A program made the position numbers and the translations under genes. Of a DNA stretch of 64,000 bases, positions 13,861 through 24,869 are shown piece by piece. Under the pieces are notes generated by a model. It was given only the letters and a program-made list of their open reading frames with translations, did no database searches and was not told the DNA's origin. Origin of the DNA: Armigeres subalbatus (lineage: Eukaryota > Arthropoda > Insecta > Diptera > Culicidae); NCBI RefSeq assembly GCF_024139115.2, contig NC_085141.1, positions 39,004,120 to 39,068,119 of the forward strand, in the 5' to 3' direction. Numbering within the stretch: the first letter of the stretch is position 1; every line of letters starts with the position of its first letter.

Positions 13861-13982
13861 ATGCATCAACTCAGGAAATGTTCCCGAAGAAATCTCATGC
13901 TGCTCTTATCCTTGGTGATCGGTTACCTGCTGATAGACTACGCACTGAGCAATCGAGACTATGTCGACAACCGTGAAAAGAT
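13861..13982 (+). CDS. DUF229 protein, exon 1 (signal anchor)
   Basis: ATG at 13861 with A at -3; 40 codons plus AT to a GTAAGT donor at 13983. The peptide begins MHQLRKCSRRNLMLLL and has a hydrophobic stretch at about residues 12-28, fitting a type II signal anchor. A five-codon upstream ORF (ATG at 13845) stops one base before the main ATG. The split codon AT+A joins exon 2 in frame. Confidence 0.8.
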
Positions 13983-14056
13983 GTAAGTATCAAGAAACAT
14001 AGGGTGTATCGAGTTCTCAACCATTATCTAAAATTTTGTTTGCTTCACTATCGCAG

Positions 14057-14210
14057 AAACTTGATCGAAGAATCGATTCGATCGCTCGCCAATCAAGGAG
14101 CATGCAAACTACCGAATCTTCCAGTGGATTCACCGGAGATGCTAAGCTTCCTAAAAGAAGAGCAATCGATCGAATGTGGAGATGAAAACGAAGATTGGAT
14201 GTCATGTCAT
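14057..14210 (+). CDS. DUF229 protein, exon 2
   Basis: Acceptor ATCGCAG before 14057; the encoded peptide runs NLIEESIRSL, CKLPNLPVDSPEML, IECGDENEDWMSCH; donor GTAAGT at 14211, phase 0. The Cys/Trp pattern (C...LP..., DW..C) is what I expect in the lumenal N-terminal part of DUF229 proteins. The next intron is 6,045 nt of repeats. Confidence 0.85.
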
Positions 14211-14423
14211 GTAAGTCTCAAGTAGTTTTTCCCTTTAAGCGTCTGCTTCCTGAGTGATCTACCTGTTTCTTGTCTGGAAATGATATGAATATTAGCAGTA
14301 GTTAGTGAGTATTTCTCTCTTGCATCAAGTGCTTCGATTTGCTAGAAGTCCTTTTCCGTTGGGACGTCTGATACTTCAAAACACATATCGATATGTAGGT
14401 ATTGGAATCGATACAATAATCCA

Positions 14424-15131
14424 TTCAAATGTGAATATGTACATTATGTGGAAGATATTGATTTGAAAAATGTATTGGAGGTAACCACTTTCCCATCAAT
14501 GGGACTCGAACCCACGACCCTACAGTATGCTAAACTGGTGCTTTAACTAACTAAGCTACGAAGGACCTTCGTCGGCCTTCGCAACCTAGCGGCTACTGAA
14601 TGAGCCTATCGAAGGGAAAGTGATTACCTTCAATCAGAGCTTCAAATATTCATCTTCATAAAGCAACTTCGGTCCGAATTTTGACAAACATCGCATGAAT
14701 ATTCAAAACATAGAATGACATAGTCAGACGACTACTCCACCAACTCATTCATTCGATTGTCACTGAGTGTGCTTACCACGCTTACCATGTGCAGAAAAAA
14801 ACATAATTAGCATTGTTTATGTTGATGTTTACCGGTGAAAGTACCTCGCGGATGAAAATCGGATTCAGTTCTATGTGATAAATTACTTTACTCATGTGAA
14901 GCGTGTTTAGATTTCAGATAATTTATCAATTTGTAAAATGTGCATAAATATTCAATGACTATTATTCAACCGAATATTGACAGCCCAGAGCCGACTATGT
15001 ATGTGTCTGGAAGTGAACTGACAAGTGAAGAAAGGTGGGATTCACCAAAAAATTTCGATTATTTTACACTCTGCCTCCAATACATTTTTCAAATCAATAT
15101 CTTCCACATAATGTACATATTCACATATGAG
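14424..15131. mobile_element. TIR element carrying a tRNA-like core, copy 1
   Basis: Inverted arms of about 58 bp, for example TGTGAATATGTACATTATGT at the left and ACATAATGTACATATTCACA at the right. Just inside the left arm, minus strand 14571-14496, lies a tRNA-like stretch with TAGCTTAGTTAGTTAAAGC (A-box-like), a 4-bp stem around TTAGCAT (AGC in anticodon position) and a T arm GTGGGTTCGAGTCCCAT. It lacks a closed acceptor stem, so it is not called a tRNA gene. Related pieces lie at 22.7-22.9 and 57.2 kb. Confidence 0.75.
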
Positions 15132-15688
15132 TTTTCACCTTGGTTTTCACAACATTGTAAATTAATGTCCAAGTCGGGTGGTTTAATCCCTGGAATATAG
15201 GCAATTAACTTTGATTGAACTGAATCGATTCAAAGTTTCGAAACCTAACAGAATGAAAATATATGACATTTCGGACAAGTTATGTTCGCAACCGGTTTGC
15301 CATAATTCACTTCCATCAGCTGGTGATTGTCCATTGTCGCATGAAGATTTCGTCCGTCAAATCTGTTACGATAATGAACTGATTCGGGAGGATACCGTGG
15401 TGCATCGAAACCCGTACATTTAAGCACTTCAGTATATAAAAAAAGTCTCTAGTAAATACAAATCGAATGCAAATAGAACGTTCGTCATTGATCTAACTCT
15501 TGATCTAACACAGCGGTTCTCAACCTGGGGTACATGTACCCCTGGGGGTACCTCGGACAATAATGCGTAATGGCGGCTGTATTACAATTCCAATCAAAAC
15601 TTTTTTTTTTCAATCTCGTTTATTTGGTAGGCTCAGGCGTGTATAACACTTTACGGAGCCACGTTTCTTTGAGATATGTACAATCGAC

Positions 15689-16121
15689 GGGGGGTCCCGT
15701 AGCGTAGTTGGCTACACGTTCGCCTTACAAGCGAATGGTCATGGGTTCGATTCCCAGCCCCTCCACCAAACCCTCGTCAGTCGCCAGATCCGCAGCCCAT
15801 ACGGTGGCGTTTGGGGTACACGCCTTACCGTCACGGCTGCCTGATGACGACTGACAATTTGTTCTTCTCGGAGGCATTCCTCCAACGTTACCCGGATTAA
15901 TGGCAACCGAACAATGCAACGATCATTGAATACACGACATGGACAAACGGACACAATGGACTCACGATGAGATGGACTGCCAACGACAACAATAATGGTA
16001 ATGGAAATCTAAAAATAGATAGATTCTGTGTGGATTCTGTAGAGCAGAATACCACAGTAGATCTCGGCACAGTAGCGGTTAAGTAACACAGAGTGCCTAA
16101 CAAATAAATAAAGGAATAAAA
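15689..16121 (+). mobile_element. tRNA-Val-like SINE with 13-bp target-site duplication
   Basis: Head GGGTCCCGTAGCGTAGTTGG (A box), a 5-bp stem around CTTACAA (TAC in anticodon position), B box GGTTCGATTCC, then a tRNA-unrelated body ending in AACAAATAAATAAAGG-type A-rich tail. Flanked by exact ATGTACAATCGAC at 15676-15688 and 16122-16134. Confidence 0.9.
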
Positions 16122-16689
16122 ATGTACAATCGACATAATCTTATTATTAAATTAGTAAGAGAGGGAAATAAGCCAACGTACTCGTGGTGACTCGAGGTTA
16201 GGTTTACAATGTTTAAGGATGGACGGGGATTAGGATTCGGGAATCAGGGAATCATCATAATCAAGGAATTTCAGCAGCTCATTCGGTCATTTGGCGTCGG
16301 GGACGATGTGGTGTGTCGTCGTGCTCGAAGAATGGTTCGAATGGGAGCATCTTCCGGAAGGCCAGAGCTACGGCGCTCTACGGGACAGACAGACAGAGAC
16401 AAAACAAAAAAAAGTTTTGAAGAAAAGAAAAAAAAACAAAAGTATTAGACTTTTAATCAAAACTTATTGATAAACTTTTGATAATTATGTAGTTTTTTTT
16501 TTATTTCAAAACTATGTTTTGAACATACTATGCATGGCGATTAGTAAATCAAATCTGTGCGATAAAACATCAACAGGACAAAACGTTGAATGAGCAAATT
16601 AAAAAAAAAAACTTCAATGCAATCTATCTTATCGAAACAAAATAAGTATTGCATAACATGCTTTTGCACTTAAACCTAACTAAAAGAGT

Positions 16690-16824
16690 CAGTGGCGTAG
16701 CCAGAAAATTGGTCTGGGGGGGGTTTTCTGAACATTATTTTTTTTTGAAAAAAAAATTTCTTCCAAAAATTTTGTCCCTGGGGGGGGTTTTGTACCCAAA
16801 ACCACCCCCGTGGCTACGCCACTG
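16690..16824. mobile_element. hAT-type MITE, 135 bp
   Basis: TIR CAGTGGCGTAGCCA / TGGCTACGCCACTG and exact 8-bp TSD AAAAGAGT at 16682-16689 and 16825-16832. Confidence 0.9.
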
Positions 16825-16854
16825 AAAAGAGTCTGAAGGGACGGAAGCTCCCAT

Positions 16855-18540
16855 TTGAGAGGCATCGAGACCTTTTTTTTCGAAAATCTCAGTTGCTTCA
16901 TTGCGGGAGAATTGAAAGCATCCTTCTACACTTCTCGGAAGCTTCTATCCAAGCAGCTCGAAGCTTTCTTTCAAGAGACTCGTACCTCCTTTCAAGGGTC
17001 TCGGAAGCATCTTTTTTTTCAAGAGGCTCGAAAGCCTCTATTCAAGGGGAACGGAATCCTGCTTTTAAGATGCTCGGCAGCCTAATATCAAGAGGTTCGG
17101 TATTCTTCTTTCAAGAGACTTGAAAGCCTATTTTCAAGAGGCTCAGATGCATCTATTCAAGGCTCGGAAACCTCTCTTCAAGATGCTCGGAAGCCTTCCA
17201 TCAAGAGTCTCGGAAAGCTGCTTTCAAGAGGCTCGGAAGCTTCCTTTCAAGAAGCTCGGAATTCTTCTTTCAAGCTTGGAAGCGTACCTTTAAGATGCTC
17301 AGGAGCCTCCTTTTAAGTGGTTCGAAAGCTGCCTTTCAAGAGGCTCTGAAACCTCCATTCAAGATGCTCGGAAGCCTCCCTTCAAAATACTTCAAGAGGC
17401 TTGGAAGCCTCCTTCCAAGGGTTCTTTCTAAAATTACGTAATGCTAAATTTGGTGATTTTGGACCCCCACCCTCCCCCTCGTTACACTTCTTGTATGGAA
17501 GGTTTATTTTTTTTGTATGGATCGTAACGCTCGGATCGTAACGCTCAGATCGTAACGAGCCTCTCTCTTCCCCTTCAGCGTTACGTAATTTGTGAAAGGC
17601 CACAACCGAACCACCTCCAAGAGGCTCTTAAGTCTCCTTTCAAGAGGCTTGGAAGCATCCTTTCAAGAGGTTCTAAAGCCTCTTTTTAAGAAGCTCAGAA
17701 GCCTCTTTTGAAGTGGCTCGAAAGCCGCCTTGCAAAAAGATCGGAAGCCTGCCTTCCAGAGGCTCGGAAGAATCGATTCACGAGGCTCGTAAGCTTTCTT
17801 TCAAAAGGCTCGTAAGCCTCCTTTCAAGAGGCCCGGAAGCTTCCCTTCAAAAGGCACGAGATTCTTACACCGAGAGGCTTCGAAGCGTACTTTCAAGACG
17901 CTCAGAAGGCTTCCTTTAAGTGGCTCGTAAGCCGCTTTCAAAGGGTTTTGAAGCCACCCTTCAAGAGGCTGTGAAGGCTTCCTTCAATATGCTCGAAAGC
18001 CTCCCTTCAATATGCTCGGAAGCCTTTATTCAAGAGACTCGAAAACCGTCTTCCAAGAGGCACGAAAGCCTCCTTTCAAGTGGCTCATAAGCTTTCTTTC
18101 AAAAGGCACGAAATTCTTCTTCCAAGAGGCTTTGAAGCGTACTTTCGTCGCTTTTAAGAGGCTCTGAAGCCTTTCTTCAAGACGATCGGAAGCCTCCTAT
18201 AAAGAGCTTCTGAAGTTCCCTTTCAAGGGCTCGAAAGCCGCCTTCCAAGAGGCCCGGATGCCTCCCTGCAACAGGCTTGGAAGCCTCCCTTCAAGAGGTA
18301 CGGAAGCCTTTTTTAAGAGACCCGGAAGCCCTTAGTCCCTTGGAGACTCGGAATTCTTTGTTCAAGAAGCTTGGAAGAACACTATCAAAAAGCTCAGAAG
18401 CTTCCTTTTTAGTGGCTCGAAAACGGCCTTCAAGAGGTTCTGAAACTTCTTTTCAGGGTGCTCGGAAGTCTTCCTTCAAAGTGCTCAGAAGGTCCCTTAT
18501 AATAGGCTTGAAAGCCCCTCTTCAAGATGCTCGGAAGTCT
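16855..18540. repeat. Minisatellite, about 23-bp unit
   Basis: Degenerate tandem array of TTCAAGAGGCTCGGAAGCCT-like units, roughly 70 copies. The unit is not a multiple of three, so translations shift frame every unit and the short Ser/Arg/Glu-rich ORFs here are not genes. Interrupted at 17419-17602 by a MITE-like insert with ATTACGTAA/TTACGTAAT near its ends. Confidence 0.85.
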
Positions 18541-19527
18541 TCAATAGACAAAAAAAGTCCTGTAGGAAGCTTGATATATAAATTCACTTTGAATTGGAAT
18601 TTTTGCACGGAATAATGAAAATTTCAGCCAACTTCCTGAAGAGTTAGTTCCCGTTAGTTTTCAGGTCCGTTTTCCATATATCTAATCTACATTTATTTTT
18701 ATTTATAGCAAAAAAAATAGGGGGTACCTCAATTAATGCAAAAGTTCAAAGGGGTACCTCTCAAGAAAAAGGTTGAGAACCGCTGATGAGAACACAATGC
18801 ACAAGGGCCTCTATTTTTTCAGTGCTCCACTGTAGGTATTGCACTGAAAGTAATGATAAAATTGATAAAATTAGGAACAAAATCAACACCTCCTGAATCG
18901 AAATCCGTCCACCGTGGACGGATTTTGAATCATATAGGATCATAATCCGTACAGCTAGTTACTAACAAAATATTTAAATTAAAACAGACTAATTGATCAA
19001 ACTAACACTGTAAATAGCGCAATACATATGTTGCTGATCCTACGATTTGCAATTTAAACTCACTCACTTTCGGTACAATTACGTCCAACACGCGAACAAA
19101 ATGGCTGCTGAAACCTCGCGTTTGCGGGGTGGCGATTTGTTTATTATGTTTATATTTAATTATGTTATTTTAATTTCAGAGCCTACTTTCCATTTCAATG
19201 ACCAGAAAGCTTACTATAAGATCAGGATAAGATAAATGATTCATACATTAATTACCTTAAACCCCCTTTAATTTATTGATATCTTACGAAGTGGACGGAT
19301 TTCGGTGCTGTACGGATTTCGGTCCCCCACGGTATCATGGAATTTATCTATGATAAATTCCTGTGAAAAAGTTCCAACTCATGTCGCATGTACATAGGAA
19401 TACCAGAAAACATTGGACAAATATGCGTGTGATGTCTGTACATTGGTGTACGGAAAAAATATGGACCCCAACGGAAAATGAATGAGAATGAAGTGTTTTA
19501 TCATAGCTTGTTGGGGGAGGTTGCTTA

Positions 19528-19684
19528 GGGGTCGTTCAAAAATGATGTCACATGTTTTAGGGGGGAGGGGGTCTAAGATTTTGTGACAGTATATGTACTA
19601 GGTATACAAAAAAGCGTGACAGAGGGGGGGGGGAGGGGGTCTAGAAATCCCAAAAAGTAGTGGACGCCATATTTGAATCGCCCC
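19528..19684. mobile_element. MITE, PIF/Harbinger-like
   Basis: TIR GGGGTCGTTCAAA / TTTGAATCGCCCC, flanked by TTA on both sides (19525-19527, 19685-19687), as for PIF/Harbinger. G-rich tracts inside. A partial relative lies at 28.7-28.8 kb (GTGACAGTA..ATACTAGGTA). Confidence 0.6.
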
Positions 19685-20255
19685 TTATCCGTTTCTATTC
19701 TTTTTGCACTGCTATGTGACACTCATGCATTATTTTTGTCTCTGTCCCGTACTGCCCCCACTTGCATATCAGTCCCATACTGTTTTTTCGCATACTGAAA
19801 TAATATCCAATGAAGTTTTAAATCTCTTTTTCCATAAGAAACTTTAAAAAAATCTAATAAATTGAAATATCATCGAATATTGTTGAAATTTTGCTGAGTT
19901 GTTATTCATTCGATAGATTACCATGACACGATTTAAATGGTTGAAACATGGTTTAGTTCTGTGCAATCAGGTCATGTAAATTTTCAATGGGACTGTTATG
20001 CGGGTACTTTCAATATGGGACAAACATGACTTGGTATTTTTCCCCTAACGGACATATAAAATCGCATTTTTTTTTATGATTTATGGAAATAAATTAGAAA
20101 TGAAAGCTATTCAATGGGTTAACTCAAATGCGATGAAACGTCAAATGTGACTGTTATGGGAGTGGGGGCAGCGTATACCCAAGGATGAATTCATATTAAT
20201 TTTAACAGTATTCAAAATTAAAAACATATGTGACTTGATTGTATTTATTTTACAG

Positions 20256-21342
20256 AAATCCCTTTGTATCATCAAGCCAGACGTAGTGAAAGTGCGCGGA
20301 AGGATTACTTGTGACATATCGGACATTATTCGGTCCGACGATTACAAAATACAGTACAGTATACCAGTACGAACCACCCACAGCTATACCCTTAAGCGTA
20401 GTGATTTCGCGCGGGCAAAGTGTTGGACGGAATCCCGCTATCGATGGACTGGTATAATTTACGGCATCCGAGAGGATCCCGAACTGTCCAGTCGTAGAAG
20501 CTGGAGCAAGGAAAATACTCTAAACGTACTCATCATGGGACTCGATTCGCTTAGTCGAAACGCTTTCATACGTAAACTACCCAAAACGTATAAGTACCTG
20601 ACGCGATACCTCAAAGCTGATATTTTGCAAGGCTACAACATTGTGGGGGATGGAACGCCTCAAGCGTTGATACCATTGCTGACCGGTTTTACAGAACTGG
20701 AGCTACCCGAGACCCGGAAACGCATGAAGAACTCCGAATACGTTAACGTCTACCCGATGGTGTGGGACGAGTACGAACGGTACGGTTATATTACGGCCTT
20801 CAACGAAGACGTTCCGCAAATTGGAACGTTCTCGTATCGATTGAATGGGTTCGACACACAACCGACGGATCATTACATGAGAACCTACTATCTGGCAATC
20901 GAAAGCCAACTGAGCTATTACAAGAGACTGTGCGCCGGTGCACAGCCTCGCCACAAAGTGATGCTAGACTATACCAAAGAGTTTATGATAAGTTACCCTA
21001 ATAATCCTCGCTTCGTGTTCAGTTTTCATGGCGAACTCTCGCACGATTCGATCAATCTGGTCGGAGTTGCCGATACGGATCTTACCAACTGGTTGGTGGA
21101 GCTCAAACAACTCGGCGTGCTGAATAGCACAATACTTATCTTGATGTCCGATCATGGGAATCGATTCGCTGAGGTACGGAACACGCTTCAGGGCAAACAA
21201 GAAGAAAGACTGCCGTTTTTTAGCTTTACGTTTCCGGATTGGTTCAAGCGACAGTACAGCAAGCAGTATCGAAACTTCAGGAGTAATTTACGCAGGCTTA
21301 CAACGCCGTTCGATGTCCACGAAACGCTTCAAGATATTTTAA
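20256..21342 (+). CDS. DUF229 sulfatase/alkaline-phosphatase-fold protein, main exon 3
   Basis: Main catalytic-fold exon (about 362 codons). Acceptor TTTTACAG precedes 20256; donor GTAAGT at 21343, phase 1. Motifs shared with the alkaline-phosphatase superfamily: NVLIMGLDSLSR (metal and nucleophile region), a VGDGT plus LLTG block (VGDNT-like in relatives), FSFHGELSHD, and ILMSDHGNRF followed by RLPFFSF. The assembled four-exon protein is 640 aa, a usual size for insect DUF229 members: membrane-anchored, extracellular or lumenal, substrate unknown. The reading frame runs past the donor to a stop at 21374, but that tail is intronic, because the next exon continues the family sequence in the matching phase. 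I know no gene name to give it. Confidence 0.9.
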
Positions 21343-21459
21343 GTAAGTATAGACCAATAAAGCAGATAAACTAGGGTTGCTCCTTGTAATCACTGCGACG
21401 ATTAGAAGTCATGTCCCAGAAAGTTAATCTCTAGAATCAATGGTCCAGAATGGAACATT

Positions 21460-22570
21460 TCATAGAATACACCAAACTCCAGAAAATTGATCTCTCAGTG
21501 CGTCTACCAGGTCTCCGGGCTCGGTTATCTCATCCAGGCCCTTGCATTGGATGTTCGAAACTGGGCATAGGGCTCTAACTTGAACCCCATTCCCCAGGAC
21601 TTCATCTGTCAACTTTTTATACTCAGAACTCTTCTGAGTAGCATCCCACTTCAAGACGAGAATCATCTCGCCTTTCCACTTCCTACGGATGCAGTTGACA
21701 TCTCCTCCTAGACTAGAGAGCTTTTCGTTGCATCTCATAGTCTTCAAGACGTCGCCGTAGCTTTTGTTGACCGTCTTGACAATAATCGCCTCACCTCTGT
21801 CTTTTCGCTCGCCACTTCCATTGTAAGGCGCACTCTTTTTCTCACGGGATCTACCCTTCTTAGCAGTAGCCTGGTCCGCTCCATGCCGCACTCTTTGCGG
21901 CTTGCTGACGACTCCGCTTCACCTTTTTGAGATTCACGACCTCCGTCCACCTATTTTCCGTTGATCCAACTGTACGCTCAATCCTCTCTAGGAGAAATTC
22001 CGCATCTCTCCTCTTAAGCGGCACCCTTTGAGCTACATTCAGATCTGCCACCTGCGTGACCTTTCTTAGCTTCGGAGCTGCATCGCTGATGGCCATCCGC
22101 TTTTTGAGTTCCACAGTCTTGCTCTCCGACAGCCGCTTCCCCTCAGTAAGGAGACGAATCTCCTTTTCAGCCTCCTCCCTGGCCTTTTCCGCCTAGATCA
22201 CCGCCGACTCCTTCTCCTCAGCAAGAATGTGGATTTTGTGCTCCGCCTTCTTACTGGCCTCTAGCAAAGTCTTCCACTCCGACTTCGGCTCCAAAACTAG
22301 AGCGCAGAGGATCAGTACGGCCTGTTTCAGATCCTTACTATAGTTTACGCGGGTATCCAGAAAAGACATGATTACATCTGAAACATCAGTAATCCCTTCC
22401 AATGTCTGGCCTCCGCTATCCTCGTTGGTTGGGGCCGTCCATTTTTACATCGACCGGCACTCATCTGACCCACCACGGCCTTCACCTTCGCCTCCGCCAC
22501 AGCGACCGATTAAGCCATTTCGTCTAGCGCCAGACATTGCTCCTCTGTTTCCTTTTTGGTTTTAGTTCAG
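21460..22570 (-). mobile_element. LINE ORF1 (gag-like) remnant in DUF229 intron 3
   Basis: Minus-strand broken frames: start like MSGARRNGL (about 22535), coiled-coil/KE-rich middle, then 'LSSLGGDVNCIRRKWKGEM', 'VLGNGVQVRALCPVSNIQ' and 'LDEITEPGDLVDALRDQF', the conserved ORF1 core of R1/Jockey-type LINEs. Stops and frameshifts present; no EN/RT follows. Confidence 0.7.
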
Positions 22571-22680
22571 TACAATCAAAGTTAATTGCCTACATTCAGG
22601 GTATAAGCCACCCAGAGTGGAAATTAATTACTATGTCTGAAACTCGATTTGTGCAATTGCACGACATGTGAAAGATTTAG

Positions 22681-22912
22681 TTTGAAAATGTATTGGAAGG
22701 TAACCACATCCTTTGGTGGGTTGATTTTAGTTGAAAGGATCATTGCTTCGTTGGTATTTAGCTGGTACTTCGTAGCTGATGGTTAAAAGCATTAGTCTAG
22801 CATACTGATTGTCGTGGGTTCGAGTCCCATCGAAGGGAAAGTGGTTACCTCCAATACATTTTTCAAATCAAAATCTCCACATAATGTACATATTCACATC
22901 TGAGTTTTCAGA
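22681..22912. mobile_element. TIR element with tRNA-like core, copy 2 (short)
   Basis: Ends GAAAATGTATTGGAAGGTAA and the inverse ...CCTCCAATACATTTTTC, then ACATAATGTACATATTCAC. Plus-strand tRNA-like stretch at 22769-22836 with GTGGGTTCGAGTCCCAT. Confidence 0.7.
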
Positions 22913-23036
22913 ACATTGTAAGTTTAATTATGCTTGAATCCGGTCATACATAAGTTACTCTGCTCTATGTTATATACTCTTAGCGTTATAGTGAGTTACT
23001 GATAAACTACAAGCACTTTAATCCTATCTATTTCAG

Positions 23037-23596
23037 ACCTTCAAACCTTAGGATCGAAACAACGCCCGACGCATTCCCGTGCGTTGTCACTGTTCGACGA
23101 CATTCCGCAGAATCGGTCCTGTGCTGAAGCATACATTGAACCACACTGGTGCGCCTGCCTTAACTGGGAAACTATCGAAGATACCGCCTCGGAGGAGGTA
23201 TTCCGAGCAGCGATGGCGACCGTAGATTTCATCAACAAATACACAGAACGGCACCGAGGGCTCTGTGCGACGCTGAACTTGGATGAAATAAAATGGGCCG
23301 CCAAGCTGTCACCGCACGAGGATCTCGTCAAGTTCAAAAAGAACAAAGATACGGACGGTTATCTGGGTGAGTTCAGTTCAAGTGGAACAAAGGTCGCGTA
23401 TGATATGTACCAGGTCAAACTGGTCACCAATCCGGGCAAGGCGATCTTCGAAGCCAGCGTACTGCACGATGTTACAAGCAACCAGTATCGAGTCAAGTTG
23501 AGCGATATATCGCGGATCAACAAATACGGAACTCAGGCAAACTGTATATACGACACGGATCCGGAGATGAGGAAATATTGCTACTGTAAGAAATAG
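23037..23596 (+). CDS. DUF229 protein, last exon 4
   Basis: Acceptor CTATTTCAG ends at 23036; codons continue from exon 3 (phase 1) into NLQTLGSKQRP, SLFDDIPQNRSC, ACLNWETI and the C-terminal domain, ending CIYDTDPEMRKYCYCKK with TAG at 23594-23596. DIPxxRSC...WCAC is the conserved cysteine motif that follows the catalytic fold in this family. The exon is more GC-rich than the flanks, with no frameshift. A candidate AATAAA lies at 24201-24206. Confidence 0.9.
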
Positions 23597-24869
23597 ATGT
23601 TAACTAGAATTTGTACTTAGCCAGGTGATGACGAATCATCAGGCTGTTTTCTCTCAAGTCAATGTTAGCTTAAGGAAAAAAAGGTTTTACCTATGTTCGT
23701 AATATTTGAATCTCAAAGAGTCTCATTATTATTTTTTTGGCACTAAGTGCCATCCAATCGAACTGAAATCGTGTTATTGTTGAAGATTTTAGTAGAACAT
23801 CTAAATTATACTGTAGATGTACCAGTGCAATACGAAGGGTTTTAGAAGAAGGTTCTTAATCTCTATCAAAGAATAACAAGACGGTAATGGTACTACCGTT
23901 TCAACCAACAAAGTTAACCAGAAACTTTCAAAGACTTTGCTTTCAGATATTATTTAGTGATGCTGGATTTCTCGAAATGTAAATTTTGCTAAGTATAAAA
24001 TGAAATCGCCATGCGATCGAATATAGTGTAAGTTTGTAAGAGCAATGATCAAATAACTTTCGGATATTCTGTATAAATGTGTGGTAAGATAAGATATAAT
24101 CCCTGCGAATGTCTATGAATGTCGAGGATGATTCGGCATTAATATGGGGATGACTTGGCACCATAACTTAGATTCATAATAGGAAGCGAGTCGCAATTTA
24201 AATAAAATAGGTATCACATCACCTAAATCGTTCACGTATTTCTGTCGCGACGCATTGGAATAAATGCAAATTAATTTTGTTGTATACATTCTAATAACAT
24301 GACTATTTTGCTTTTCGATTTCCACCATCAAATTCTTCACAACTTCGAGTATAAATCGAAATTGTGAAACCGAAAATAAGAAGAAAAAAATCTCATTTAG
24401 GTTCTGAATATAAAACAGCATTCAGTATTTTCAACTATAACATAATAAAGCACAATATCTACAACACTGTTACAGTAGAACTAAGAGCAGAATGGACATA
24501 CACGTGATGCAGGCGACACGAAAATAATTAAAGCAAGAATTAAAGGATTGTTGTGGTCTCCGTAGTTCACTGTTGGTCATAAAGACAAATATGTATCAAG
24601 TTTACCCGGACATCTATCAAACTGATAGATAGTCGAAATGCCGACATGTATAACAGGTTGACTTGACAAATATTTCTCATTCTGACAAACAGAGTACTGA
24701 TAGCATAACTGTATAAGAAGGGCATGGTTGGTCATTCTATCCAGCGCCGCTACGCCAACCTACTTCATCTAGTATATGGTGCTAACTCTTCCTTGTAGTG
24801 TCGTCTCTCCGTACCAATAAAATTGTTTACCAAAATTTACCTTGTTTCTCTTTAATTTTTGCTTATCCG
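23597..24869. other. 3' flank of the DUF229 gene, no gene seen
   Basis: Probable 3' UTR with AATAAA candidates at 24201 and near 24440, then AT-rich sequence up to the LINE. The GACAAATATTTCTCATT motif also occurs, slightly changed, near 29.0 and 59.2 kb. Confidence 0.5.

Larger units (their letters stand above)
15511..18785. mobile_element. hAT-like element with internal SINE, MITE and minisatellite
   Basis: Terminal inverted repeats CAGCGGTTCTCAACCT / AGGTTGAGAACCGCTG, a hAT-type terminus, with GGGGTACCTC motifs near both ends. Contents in order: SINE 15689-16121, hAT MITE 16690-16824, minisatellite 16855-18540 with one more MITE-like insert at 17419-17602. The flanking 8-mers do not match, so a TSD is not confirmed. 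No transposase was seen. Confidence 0.65.
13983..23036 (+). other. DUF229 introns and their repeat load
   Basis: Introns 13983-14056 (74 nt), 14211-20255 (6,045 nt) and 21343-23036 (1,694 nt) have GT-AG ends. The second holds a TIR element with a tRNA-like core, a SINE, a hAT-like element with a minisatellite and a small MITE. The third holds a LINE ORF1 remnant and another copy of the tRNA-like TIR element. 18786-19527 and 19686-20255 show no recognisable feature. Confidence 0.8.

Noticed and set aside
14496..14571. tRNA-Ala-like sequence as a functional tRNA gene
   Set aside because: No paired acceptor stem visible, and it lies within a repeated TIR element.
15689..15766. tRNA-Val-like sequence as a functional tRNA gene
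   Set aside because: It is the head of a SINE with A-rich tail and TSD.
16855..18615. Open frames in the 17-18 kb region coding Ser/Arg/Glu-rich peptides
   Set aside because: They arise from a 23-bp tandem array whose frame shifts each unit; no start or splice support.
15503..18793. 8-bp TSD for the outer hAT-like element
   Set aside because: ATCTAACA and ATGAGAAC agree at only three positions.
21343..21374. DUF229 ending at the stop at 21374
   Set aside because: A GTAAGT donor at 21343 and a phase-matched exon 4 with the family C-terminus show this tail is intronic.
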